DNA of 64,000 nt, from NCBI GenBank assembly GCA_044506565.1, contig JBIQKN010000005.1:1-64000 (forward strand), read 5' to 3'. Positions 51,027 to 59,479 of this stretch are shown one piece after another. The DNA comes from Croceibacterium_A sp044506565. GTDB lineage: Bacteria > Pseudomonadota > Alphaproteobacteria > Sphingomonadales > Sphingomonadaceae. The notes under the pieces are model-generated. The model saw only the letters and a program-made list of their open reading frames with translations, ran no database searches and was not told the origin of the DNA. Positions within the stretch are counted from its first letter, which is position 1, and each line of letters opens with the position of its first letter. The position numbers and the translations under genes were made by a program.

Positions 51027-52193
51027 CTAGACCGGCAGTCCCACGTAGTTCTCGGCAATGCTGGTCTGCGCGGCCCTGCTGCCGGCGATGTAGTCGAGCT
51101 CGGCGACCTGCATCGCCCGCTCGAACGGACCGTCTTCGGGGAAGCGGTGCATCAGCCGGGTCAACGACCACGAGAACCGCTCCGACTTCCACACGCGGGC
51201 GAGCGCCTTGTCCGAATAGCCGGCGATCGCATCGAGGTCGTTGCGCTTGAAGAAACCGGTCAGCGCCTCCGCCGCGTAGAAAACATCGCTCGCCGCGAGG
51301 TTGAGGCCCTTGGCCCCGGTCGGCGGAACGATGTGCGCGGCGTCTCCGCACAGCAGCAGCGATCCGTGGCGCATCGGCGCGAACACGTAGCTCCTCAGCG
51401 GCGCGATCGACTTCTCGAGCGCCGGCCCGCGGACGATGCGCGCCGCCGCCTCGTCGGGCAGGCGGATCGCCAGCTCGTCCCACAGGCGCTCGTCGGGCCA
51501 GTCCTCGACGGCGTCGGTCAGCGGGACGTCGACATAGTAACGGCTGCGGGTCTCGCTGCGCATCGAGGCGAGCGCGAAGCCGCGCTCGTGATGCGAGTAG
51601 ATCAGCTCGTGGTTGCACGGCGGGACGTCGGCGAGGATGCCGAGCCAGCCGAACGGGTACACGCGCTCGTACTCGGTGCCACGGGCAAGGATCGCCTGCC
51701 GGCTGGGACCGTGGAATCCGTCGCAGCCGACGACGATCCGGGCGTCGATCCGCTGCGCCGTCCCACCCTGGGTGAAGGTCACGTAGGGCGCGACGCTCTC
51801 GAGCTCGTGCAACGCGACGTCGTCCGCCTCGTAGATCACCTCGAGACCGCGTTCCTCGCGCGCATCCATCAGGTCGCGCGTAAGCTCGGTCTGGCCGTAG
51901 ACCACGACCTGCTGGCCGGTCAGGTCGGCGACGTCGATCCGGATCAGCCGCTCGCCGTCGGCGAGGTTGAACCCGTCGTGCGGCAGTCCCTCGGCCTTGA
52001 GCCGGGCGTCGAGCCCGAGCCGCTCCATCAGCGAAACGGTGATCCGCTCGAGCACGCCTGCGCGGATGCGCGAGAGCACGTAATCGGGCGTGCGGCGCTC
52101 GATCACCACGCACTCGACGCCCTCGGCGCGCAGCAGATGGCCGAGCAGCAGCCCGGCCGGTCCGGCACCGACAATGCAGACCTGGGTCTTCAT
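51027..52193 (-). CDS. pobA: 4-hydroxybenzoate 3-monooxygenase
   Basis: A 388-aa flavoprotein that makes protocatechuate from 4-hydroxybenzoate with NADPH and O2. FAD motifs: CIVGAGPAGLLLGHLLR, VVGCDGFHGPSR and LLCGDAAHIVPPTGAKGLNL. SRIRAGVLE and YVDVPL resemble the substrate and NADPH regions of Pseudomonas PobA (394 aa). It lies 8 bp before ugd on the same strand. No pobR or pca genes flank it, so protocatechuate is presumably handled elsewhere. It widens the aromatic diet suggested by the island at 12.8-29 kb. Confidence 0.92.
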   Translation of the reverse strand: MKTQVCIVGAGPAGLLLGHLLRAEGVECVVIERRTPDYVLSRIRAGVLERITVSLMERLGLDARLKAEGLPHDGFNLADGERLIRIDVADLTGQQVVVYGQTELTRDLMDAREERGLEVIYEADDVALHELESVAPYVTFTQGGTAQRIDARIVVGCDGFHGPSRQAILARGTEYERVYPFGWLGILADVPPCNHELIYSHHERGFALASMRSETRSRYYVDVPLTDAVEDWPDERLWDELAIRLPDEAAARIVRGPALEKSIAPLRSYVFAPMRHGSLLLCGDAAHIVPPTGAKGLNLAASDVFYAAEALTGFFKRNDLDAIAGYSDKALARVWKSERFSWSLTRLMHRFPEDGPFERAMQVAELDYIAGSRAAQTSIAENYVGLPV

Positions 52194-52201
52194 AAGCGTA
52201 A

Positions 52202-53503
52202 CTACCTTCCGACGGCGACGTAGCGAAATCCGAGCCGTTCGAGATCCTCGCGGTCGTAGAGATTGCGCAAGTCGACCAGCACACGCTCACGCAGCAATTC
52301 ACTGGCCTGCTCGAAGTCGAGCGCGCGGAAATCGTCCCACTCGGTGACGATGACGGCGGCGTCGGCGCCGTGCATCGCCTGATAGGCATCGTCGCAGTAG
52401 ATCACACCGTCGAGGATGGCCTTCGCCTGTTCCATCCCCTCGGGGTCGTAGGCCCGGACCTGGGCGCCGGCGTCCTGCAGTGCGCGGACGATGGCGATCG
52501 CCGGAGAATCGCGCATGTCGTCGGTATTGGCCTTGAAGGTCAGGCCGAGCAGCGCAACCACCTTTCCCTGTGCGCTGCCCCCGAGTGCCTGAACCACCTT
52601 GCGGCCCATCGCCCGCTTGCGGTTGTCGTTCGAGGCCACGACGGCCTCGACGATCCGCAGCGAAACCTCGTTGTCCTGCGCGGTCTTGAGCAGCGCGAGC
52701 GTGTCCTTGGGGAAGCACGAGCCGCCGTAGCCGGGGCCGGGCTGCAGGAAGCGCGGGCCGATGCGCGAATCGAGACCGATGCCCCGGGCAACATCGTGCA
52801 CGTCGGCGCCGACCTTGTCGCACAAGTCGGCGATCTCGTTGATGAAGCCGATCTTGGTCGCGAGGAACGCGTTGGCCGCGTACTTGGTCAGCTCTGCCGC
52901 ACGGCGCGCCATCATCAGCAGCGGAGTCTCGTTGCGCAACAACGGGCGATAGATCTCGTGAAGCACGCCGGCCGCGTGCTCGTCGTTGACCCCGATCACG
53001 ACGCGGTCCGGGCGCTTGAAGTCTTCGATCGCCGCTCCCTCGCGCAGGAACTCGGGATTCGAGGCGACCGAGAACTTCAGGTCCGAGCGCGCCTCGCGGA
53101 TCAGCCGCTCGACCTCGTCGCCGGTGCCGACCGGTACGGTCGACTTCGTCACCACGACCGCGCCTTCGGGGAGGTGCGGCGCCATCTCGCTCGCGGCCGC
53201 GTAGACATAGCTGAGGTCGGCATGCCCGTCGCCGCGGCGCGACGGTGTGCCGACGGCGATGAATACCGCATCGGCTTCGGGCAGCGCCTGCGGCAGGTCG
53301 AGCGCGAACTCGAGCCGGCCGGCGGCAACGTTCTTGGCGACGAGTTCGTCGAGCCCCGGCTCGAAGATCGGAATCTTCCCGGCACGCAGCGCGTCGACTT
53401 TCGCGGCGTCCTTGTCGACGCAGCAGACCTGATGCCCGAAGTCGGAAAAGCACGCGCCCGAGACCAGGCCGACATAGCCGGTGCCGATCATGACGATACG
53501 CAT
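52202..53503 (-). CDS. ugd: UDP-glucose 6-dehydrogenase
   Basis: A 433-aa NAD-dependent enzyme that oxidises UDP-glucose to UDP-glucuronate for polysaccharide synthesis. N-terminal MRIVMIGTGYVGLVSGACF; catalytic Cys in GPGYGGSCFPKD; C-terminal SPAIAIVRALQDAGAQVRAY. The ATG at 53503 is preceded by GGGGAGAG. It is 8 bp upstream of pobA in the transcript, although the two enzymes have no metabolic link. Confidence 0.95.
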   Translation of the reverse strand: MRIVMIGTGYVGLVSGACFSDFGHQVCCVDKDAAKVDALRAGKIPIFEPGLDELVAKNVAAGRLEFALDLPQALPEADAVFIAVGTPSRRGDGHADLSYVYAAASEMAPHLPEGAVVVTKSTVPVGTGDEVERLIREARSDLKFSVASNPEFLREGAAIEDFKRPDRVVIGVNDEHAAGVLHEIYRPLLRNETPLLMMARRAAELTKYAANAFLATKIGFINEIADLCDKVGADVHDVARGIGLDSRIGPRFLQPGPGYGGSCFPKDTLALLKTAQDNEVSLRIVEAVVASNDNRKRAMGRKVVQALGGSAQGKVVALLGLTFKANTDDMRDSPAIAIVRALQDAGAQVRAYDPEGMEQAKAILDGVIYCDDAYQAMHGADAAVIVTEWDDFRALDFEQASELLRERVLVDLRNLYDREDLERLGFRYVAVGR

Positions 53504-53546
53504 CGCTCTCCCCTGGTGCCCGTGCGTGACAGGTTGGCCGCCGCCC

Positions 53547-54005
53547 CTACCCGCGCCCGCGATAGGGCGCAACGCCCTGTTCGGGGAGCCACAATCCCTC
53601 GGGCGGGCTCCCGCTCTGCCAGAAAACGTCGATCGGGATGCCGCCGCGCGGGTACCAGTACCCGCCGATACGCAGCCATTGCGGGCGCATCTCGTCCACG
53701 AGTCGCTGGCCGATGCCGACGGTGACGTCCTCGTGGAAGCCGCAGTGGTTGCGGAACGAGGCGAGGAACAGCTTGAGGCTCTTGGACTCGACGATCGCCT
53801 CTGTCGGGGCGTAATCGATCACCAGGTGGGCGAAGTCGGGCTGGCCGGTCACCGGGCACAGCGAGGTGAACTCGGGAGCGGCGAACCGGACCAGGTAGAG
53901 CGCCCCCGGGCGTGGATTGGGCACGTAGTCGAGTTCCGCCTCCTCGGGCGAGGCGGGCAGCGTGCTCTGGCGGCCGAGATGGCGCGGGCTGGGAGTGTCG
54001 CTCAT
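53547..54005 (-). CDS. queF: NADPH-dependent preQ0 reductase
   Basis: A 152-aa type I QueF that reduces 7-cyano-7-deazaguanine to preQ1 in queuosine synthesis. Family motifs: FTSLCPVTGQPDFAHLVIDY (the Cys forms a thioimide with substrate), ESKSLKLFLASFRNHCGFHE, and the Glu/His pair near the end of that block. The YhhQ transporter for such precursors is encoded at 11.5-12.2 kb. It is divergent from the gene at 54112. Confidence 0.95.
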   Translation of the reverse strand: MSDTPSPRHLGRQSTLPASPEEAELDYVPNPRPGALYLVRFAAPEFTSLCPVTGQPDFAHLVIDYAPTEAIVESKSLKLFLASFRNHCGFHEDVTVGIGQRLVDEMRPQWLRIGGYWYPRGGIPIDVFWQSGSPPEGLWLPEQGVAPYRGRG

Positions 54006-54111
54006 CGATCACGGCTCTTGCCGCGTGCGAGCGCGCGGCACAAGATGGCGCACTTCGGCGGCGCAGGTTAACCGGCTATTCAGCGCGCCTTGCCGAGGCG
54101 CCGGAACGACG

Positions 54112-55194
54112 ATGTCCTGGACCAGACTTGCCCTGCCCGTAGCCCTGCTGGCGAGTGCCCCGGCAGCCGGCCAGGTGAGCGATTTCCGCCTGCCGCCCGA
54201 CCAGCCGACGCCGCCGTCCGACGTGCAGGGGCCGGTGGCGCCCGATGTTCCCGCCTCGCGCCGGCTCGGGCCGCAGCCCACGCCGACTCCGACGGCGAGT
54301 CCCCGGCCAGACCCCGCCCCGACCGCAGAGACGCCCCCGATCGAGGTTCCGGAAGGGTTACAGGCGCTGCCCGCCGCACGGCAGACACCCCGCCCTGCGG
54401 CGACCGGTGCACCCGTCACGACGGCCACGGCACCCATTCCGGAGGAACTGCCGCCGTCTGAAGGCTCTCCCGCCCCGCTTCCGACGATCGAGCCATCCGC
54501 GGCGCTCGAATCCGAAGCCGCGCCGCGCGAGGGCTCGCAGGGGGACTGGCCGGGCTGGTGGCCGGCGGGGCTGGCCGCGCCGGTCCTGGTTGCCGCGCTG
54601 AGCCTCATCGCCTGGCTGCTCCGTCGTCGCGTAGCAACGCGCAAGCGCGTCGCTCCGGCGACGGTCGAGAGGCCGCGCGTTTCGCCGGGGGCGCCACCGC
54701 CGTCCGCGTCCCCCCCGGCCGCCGCGGAGCCGCTCGACGTCTCGCTCGAGCCGCTACGGTTGAGCCTGACGCTGATCAACGCCACGCTCGCCTACCGGCT
54801 CGAGGTCGCCAACCGCGGCGCGACCGCCCTCATCGGGCTCAGCATAGCGGCCGACATGATTTCCGCGCACGCCTCGCTGAGCCGCGAGGAACAGCTCTCC
54901 GGGCCCCGCCCCGACCCGGCGACCGTGCAGCGCATCGACCGGCTCGAACCCGGGGAGAGCCGGATCATCGCCGGCGAATTTCGCCTGCCGCTCGCGCAGG
55001 TCCTGCCGATCCGCCAGGGGAGCGCGGCGCTGCTCCTGCCATTGGCGCGGTTCCGCGTCGAGGGCGGCGGAGCGGGGCCGGTCGTGCGCACGTACGTCGT
55101 CGGCCAGCCTGGGCAGGGCAACGGACTGCAGCCATTCCGGCTCGATCTCGGCCCCCGCATCTACCCGCGGCTCGCGCAGCACGCGTTCGCCTGA
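54112..55194 (+). CDS. Pro/Thr-rich exported, single-span protein
   Basis: A 360-aa protein. A signal peptide (MSWTRLALPVALLASAPAAG) is followed by about 125 residues of Pro/Ala/Thr-rich disordered sequence. A transmembrane helix (residues about 151-170, AGLAAPVLVAALSLIAWLLR), an Arg-rich stop-transfer and a C-terminal beta domain from about 207 (SLEPLRLSLTLINATLAYRL) come next. The arrangement puts the disordered part outside and the globular domain in the cytoplasm. No recognised family; similar proteins are common in sphingomonads. Confidence 0.7.
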   Translation: MSWTRLALPVALLASAPAAGQVSDFRLPPDQPTPPSDVQGPVAPDVPASRRLGPQPTPTPTASPRPDPAPTAETPPIEVPEGLQALPAARQTPRPAATGAPVTTATAPIPEELPPSEGSPAPLPTIEPSAALESEAAPREGSQGDWPGWWPAGLAAPVLVAALSLIAWLLRRRVATRKRVAPATVERPRVSPGAPPPSASPPAAAEPLDVSLEPLRLSLTLINATLAYRLEVANRGATALIGLSIAADMISAHASLSREEQLSGPRPDPATVQRIDRLEPGESRIIAGEFRLPLAQVLPIRQGSAALLLPLARFRVEGGGAGPVVRTYVVGQPGQGNGLQPFRLDLGPRIYPRLAQHAFA

Positions 55195-55247
55195 CTCGGG
55201 CCAGAGGCCGGTTTACCGGGACGCCTTCACCGGCTACCTCCGCGCTC

Positions 55248-56093
55248 ATGAACGACCTCCTTTCCACCGCCTGGCTCGCCGACCGGCTCGGTGAGCCGGG
55301 GGTGGTCGTGGTCGACGCCTCCGCTCACCTGCCCGACGCCGGCCGCGACGCACGCGCCGAGTTCGAGGCCGCGCATATTCCCGGAGCGCGATTCCTCGAA
55401 CTCGAGACGCTGAAGGATCTCGACAGCCCGGTGCCCGCCGCCCTGCCCACTGCCGCGCAGTTCGCGGCGCGCATGGCCGAGATCGGCGTCAACGATGGCG
55501 ACCGGGTGGTGATCTACGACGACAGCGGGGTGAAGACCTCGGCGCGCGCCTGGTTCATCCTCCGGATGCACGGGATCGAGCAGGTCGCGATTCTCGACGG
55601 CGGGCTCGGCAAGTGGCGCGCCGAAGGCCGGCCGCTCGAAGCGGGATCTCATTCCGCTTCGCCCGGCACGGTCCGCCCTCGGGACGGCCCGGGCGCGGTG
55701 CGCACCAAGGACGAGATACTCGCCAACATCGCCAGCGCCGCCGAGCAGCTCGTCGACGCGCGCGGCGCCGGGCGCTTCACGGGGGTGGAACCCGAAATCC
55801 GCCCGGGCATGCCGAGCGGGCACATCCCGGGATCGCTCAACCTTCCATTCGGACGGATGCTCAAGCCCGATGGCACCTTCCGCGACGAGGCCGGCCTGCG
55901 CGCGGCTTTCGCCGAGGCTGGCATCGACCTTGCCAAGCCGGTCGTGACGACTTGCGGCAGCGGCGTCACCGCGGCCGTCCTGCTGTTCGCGATGCACCTG
56001 CTCGGCAAGGACGACGTCGCACTCTACGATGGCAGCTGGAGCGAATGGGGCGCCGACCCCGACACGCCCAAGGCCACGGGTCCGGCGGCTTGA
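55248..56093 (+). CDS. sseA: 3-mercaptopyruvate/thiosulfate sulfurtransferase
   Basis: A 281-aa protein with two rhodanese domains. The first (HIPGARFLELETLKD) is catalytically silent. The second has the active Cys236 in TTCGSGVTAA, the CGSGVT loop typical of mercaptopyruvate sulfurtransferases. The preceding GHIPGSLNLPF is also conserved. Its stop overlaps the start of metC (TTGA), so sulfur-amino-acid genes are grouped. A second rhodanese-type function is not seen. Confidence 0.93.
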   Translation: MNDLLSTAWLADRLGEPGVVVVDASAHLPDAGRDARAEFEAAHIPGARFLELETLKDLDSPVPAALPTAAQFAARMAEIGVNDGDRVVIYDDSGVKTSARAWFILRMHGIEQVAILDGGLGKWRAEGRPLEAGSHSASPGTVRPRDGPGAVRTKDEILANIASAAEQLVDARGAGRFTGVEPEIRPGMPSGHIPGSLNLPFGRMLKPDGTFRDEAGLRAAFAEAGIDLAKPVVTTCGSGVTAAVLLFAMHLLGKDDVALYDGSWSEWGADPDTPKATGPAA

Positions 56094-57295
56094 GCGGGGG
56101 CGGCAAGCCACGCAGGCCCGCAACCCGGCTGGTCGGCGCCGGCCGGCGCGGGGAGTGGACCGGCGCGGTGGTCAATCCCCCGGTCTGGCGCGGCAGCACC
56201 CACCTCTACGCCGACAGCGCCGACCTCGCGCGCGGGCGGCCCAACGAAGACGGGTACTTCTATTACGGCCGCCGCGGTTCGCCCACGCAATGGGCGCTGG
56301 CCGAAGCGCTGACCGAGCTCGAGCCGGGCGCCGACGGGACGGTGCTCTACCCGAGCGGCGTCGCGGCCATCGCCGGGGCGCTGCTGGCGGTGCTCGAAAG
56401 CGGCGACACGCTACTGGTGACCGACAACGCCTACGAGCCGAGCCGGGTCATGGCCCGCACCCTGCTCGAACCGCTGGGCATCGCGACGCGGTTCTTCGAC
56501 CCCCTCGACGTGGAGGGCTTTGCCGGGCTGTTCGATGCGAACACGAAAGCGGTGCTGCTCGAAAGCCCCGGCAGCCTGACGATGGAAGTCTGCGACATCC
56601 CGGCGCTCGCCGCGATCGCGCGCGACAAGGGCGCGGTGAGCCTGATCGACAACACCTGGGCGAGCCCGCTCGGCTTCCCGGCGCTCGAGCGCGGCTGCGA
56701 CGTGTCGATCATGTCGCTGACCAAGCACGTCGGCGGCCACTCGGACGTGATGATGGGCTCGGCCGCTGCGGGAGGCGAGCTCTACGCGCGGCTCCGGACC
56801 CGGGCGCAGTCGCTTGGCCAGGTGGTTTCTCCCGACGACGCCGCGCTTGCCCTGCGCGGCCTCAGGACGATGGACGTCAGGCTGGAGCGCGAGACGGCGA
56901 GTGCGCTGACGATCGCCAAGTGGCTGCGCGGACGGCCCGAAGTGGCTCAGGTTCTTTGTCCGATGCTCGCGGGCACGCCTGGCCACGCGTTGTGGCAGCG
57001 CGACTTCACCGGCGGCTGCGGGCTGTTCAGCTTCGTCCTCGCAGGCGGGACGCCCGCGAGCCGGGCACGGTTCATCGACGCGCTCGAGCTGTTCGGCATC
57101 GGCTACTCGTGGGGCGGCTACGAGAGCCTGGTCATCCCGTTCGACCCCGCCCGGGCGCGCTCGGCCACGTCGTGGCCGCCTGCCGGCTGGAACCCGCAGG
57201 ACAAGCTGGGCGTCCGCCTGTCGATCGGCCTCGAGGACCCGGAGGACCTGATGCAAGACCTCGAACGCGGCTTTGCCGCGCTGGCGCAGGCGTGA
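56090..57295 (+). CDS. metC: Cystathionine beta-lyase
   Basis: A 401-aa PLP enzyme that cleaves cystathionine to homocysteine. The PLP Lys is in SIMSLTKHVGGHSDV. LYPSGVAAIAGALLAVLE and SLIDNTWASPLGFPALERG are typical Cys/Met-metabolism PLP blocks, and FGIGYSWGGYESLV is typical of MetC. The start is taken as the TTG overlapping the sseA stop, because homology begins a few codons later and no ATG precedes it. It is coupled to the next gene by GTGA. Confidence 0.9.
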   Translation: MSGGGKPRRPATRLVGAGRRGEWTGAVVNPPVWRGSTHLYADSADLARGRPNEDGYFYYGRRGSPTQWALAEALTELEPGADGTVLYPSGVAAIAGALLAVLESGDTLLVTDNAYEPSRVMARTLLEPLGIATRFFDPLDVEGFAGLFDANTKAVLLESPGSLTMEVCDIPALAAIARDKGAVSLIDNTWASPLGFPALERGCDVSIMSLTKHVGGHSDVMMGSAAAGGELYARLRTRAQSLGQVVSPDDAALALRGLRTMDVRLERETASALTIAKWLRGRPEVAQVLCPMLAGTPGHALWQRDFTGGCGLFSFVLAGGTPASRARFIDALELFGIGYSWGGYESLVIPFDPARARSATSWPPAGWNPQDKLGVRLSIGLEDPEDLMQDLERGFAALAQA

Positions 57296-58341
57296 CAGCC
57301 CGTCTCAATCCGGCTGTGCCTCCGCCCGCCGCAACCCCCGCGGCCACCGCCCCCGCCGAACCCCGCGACCTCGGCGGTGTCGATGCGCTGAGGGACGCCG
57401 TGACCCAGCAGAGCGACGCTGTCGGCCAGTTCGTGGCCTGGCTCGATGCGTTCGGCTTCACGCTCGGCTCGACCCGCGTCTCGGCGTGGAGCGTGCTCGT
57501 CGTTATCGTCGTGCTGGCCGGGCTGTTCCTGTTCGCCCGCATCGGCAGCAAGATCGCCCACCGCCTGGTGAGGCGCTTGACCGCGCTCGACCCCGGTGCG
57601 CGTGTGCTCGGCGAAAAGCTGCTGTCGATCGCGATTTGGACCTTCGCGATCCTCGTCGGGATCGACCTCCTCGGGATCGACCTGACCGCGCTGGCGGTGT
57701 TCTCGGGCGCCTTCGGCCTCGCAGTCGGCTTCGGCCTGCAGAAGACCTTCGGCAACCTGCTCGCGGGCATCATCCTGCTGATGGATCGCTCGATCAAGCC
57801 GGGCGACGTGATCGCGATCAACGATGGGGTCACGATGACCGTCGGCCAGGTCAAGAAGATCGGCCTGCGCGCGGTCTCGGTCACCACGCGCGACAAGAAG
57901 GAGTACCTGATCCCGAACGAGAACCTGATGATCAATCAGGTCGAGAACTGGTCGTACAGCTCGCGCGAAGTGCGCATCAAGGTGCCGGTGCGGATCGCCT
58001 ACGGCAGCGACGTCGAGGTCGTCGAGCGGCTTATGCTCGAAGCGGCGAAGCAGACCCGCCGGGTGCTCTCCTCCCCCGCGCCGACGGCCTGGCTCCATGG
58101 GTTCGGCCAGGACGCGATCGACTTCGAGGCGCAGCTGTGGATCCGGGACCCTGAGGAAGGCATCGGCAACGTGCGCTCGGACTACCTCAAGACGCTGTGG
58201 CGGCTGTTCCGCGACAACGGTGTGCAAGTGCCTTTCCCGCAGCGCGACATCAACCTGCGCGATACCCCCGAATTGCGCGCGCTGATCGCCGCGATCGGCC
58301 AGGCGTCGGCGGAGGAAGCGGGCACCGAAAAATCGGCCTAA
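57292..58341 (+). CDS. MscS-family mechanosensitive channel
   Basis: A 349-aa protein with a GTG start overlapping the metC stop. A Pro/Ala-rich N-terminus is followed by helices (WSVLVVIVVLAGLFLFARIG; LSIAIWTFAILVGIDLLGID), the pore region AVFSGAFGLAVGFGLQKTFG, and the beta domain (DRSIKPGDVIAINDGVTMTV). Its location after sseA-metC makes it part of that transcript, although the functional link is not obvious. It differs from the MscS-like protein at 38905. Confidence 0.92.
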   Translation: MTARLNPAVPPPAATPAATAPAEPRDLGGVDALRDAVTQQSDAVGQFVAWLDAFGFTLGSTRVSAWSVLVVIVVLAGLFLFARIGSKIAHRLVRRLTALDPGARVLGEKLLSIAIWTFAILVGIDLLGIDLTALAVFSGAFGLAVGFGLQKTFGNLLAGIILLMDRSIKPGDVIAINDGVTMTVGQVKKIGLRAVSVTTRDKKEYLIPNENLMINQVENWSYSSREVRIKVPVRIAYGSDVEVVERLMLEAAKQTRRVLSSPAPTAWLHGFGQDAIDFEAQLWIRDPEEGIGNVRSDYLKTLWRLFRDNGVQVPFPQRDINLRDTPELRALIAAIGQASAEEAGTEKSA

Positions 58342-58409
58342 AGCTGACCTAACCGACGCGACAGGCATTCTCGCTGGCGCGTTGGAGGCTACGGGGTCAT
58401 CTGCGCCCC

Positions 58410-59180
58410 ATGACCAGAGTGGGCACAGTCTACCTCGTCGGAGCGGGCCCGGGCGATCCGGACCTGTTGACGCTGCGCGCGGCCCGCCTGCTCGGCGCGG
58501 CCGGACTGGTGGTACACGACGGTCTGGTCGATCCAGCGGTGCTGGCACTGGTCGGGCCCGGCGCCGAGTTGGTCTCGGTCGCCAAGAGCCGCGCGCGGCA
58601 CACGCTTCCGCAGCCCGAGATCAACGCCTTGCTCGTGCGCGAGGCGCGCGCCGGACGCGACGTGGTGCGGCTGAAGGGCGGCGATCCGTTCGTGTTCGGG
58701 CGCGGCGGCGAGGAGGCCGAGGCGTGCCGCGCGGCCGGTGTTCCGGTCGAGGTCGTTCCGGGTGTTACTTCGGCGCTCGGTGCGGCGGCAGCCGCGCAGA
58801 TTCCGCTGACCCACCGCGAGAGTGCCAGCATCGTCAGCTTCGTCGCCGGTCAGTGCAAGGGGCTGACCGAGCAGGACTGGGCCGGGCTCGCCGGCAAGGG
58901 CCGCACGCTGGTGATCTACATGGGCGTGAAGACCGCGCCGCAGATCGCCGAGAAGCTGATGGCCGACGGGCTGACGCCCGGCGTGCCGGTGGCGGTGATC
59001 GAGAATGCCGCGCGCGCCAACATGCGCGTGCTGCGCGGGCCGCTCGCGGGGCTGCCCGAACTCGTCGAACGGGAACGGGTGAAAAGCCCGGCCCTGATCA
59101 TCATCGGCGACGTCGCCGCGCGGGACTCCGGGCTCGACGACGCCGCTCTCAAGACATTCGCGCTGGAGGCGCAGGCATGA
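58410..59180 (+). CDS. cobA: Uroporphyrinogen-III C-methyltransferase
   Basis: A 256-aa SUMT that makes precorrin-2 for sirohaem, the cofactor of the sulfite reductase encoded behind it. Blocks: VYLVGAGPGDPDLLTLRA, VRLKGGDPFVFGRGGEE, GVTSALGAAAAAQIPLTHR. It lacks the CysG dehydrogenase/ferrochelatase part, so these steps must be encoded elsewhere. It is the first gene of the sulfate-reduction operon, with an ATGA overlap to the next gene. Confidence 0.95.
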   Translation: MTRVGTVYLVGAGPGDPDLLTLRAARLLGAAGLVVHDGLVDPAVLALVGPGAELVSVAKSRARHTLPQPEINALLVREARAGRDVVRLKGGDPFVFGRGGEEAEACRAAGVPVEVVPGVTSALGAAAAAQIPLTHRESASIVSFVAGQCKGLTEQDWAGLAGKGRTLVIYMGVKTAPQIAEKLMADGLTPGVPVAVIENAARANMRVLRGPLAGLPELVERERVKSPALIIIGDVAARDSGLDDAALKTFALEAQA

Positions 59181-59479
59181 AGATCCTTACCGGCAACAAC
59201 CTCAGGAACGGCCGGGTCGTGTGGTGGGACGGCCAGGGCTGGTCGATCCACGTCGAGGACGCGGTCGACGTCGGCGACCAGGCCGACGCGATTCTCGCCC
59301 GCGAGGACGCCGCCTGCCGCGTCAACGGCGGCTACGCCATCGACGCCGAGCCCGATCCCTCGGGCCGCGGCGTGCGCCCGGCGCATATCAAGGACCGCAT
59401 CCGCGCCTACGGCCCGACCGTGCGCCCGGACCTGACTCTCAAGCCTGCCGACCCCAACGCCGGCACCTGGGTGATCTGA
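59177..59479 (+). CDS. DUF2849 protein
   Basis: A 100-aa protein (MKILTGNNLRNGRVVWWDGQ) of the DUF2849 family, which is regularly found directly upstream of cysI in alphaproteobacteria. It has an Asp/Glu-rich middle and ends NAGTWVI. It starts in the cobA stop (ATGA) and overlaps cysI by one base (TGATG). Its role is unknown; position suggests help in assembly or electron supply of sulfite reductase. Confidence 0.88.
   Translation: MKILTGNNLRNGRVVWWDGQGWSIHVEDAVDVGDQADAILAREDAACRVNGGYAIDAEPDPSGRGVRPAHIKDRIRAYGPTVRPDLTLKPADPNAGTWVI

Noticed and set aside
51027..52193. pobA as part of the TetR-controlled island
   Set aside because: It lies 22 kb away, is transcribed with ugd, and has no ATTCC/GGAAT palindrome upstream.
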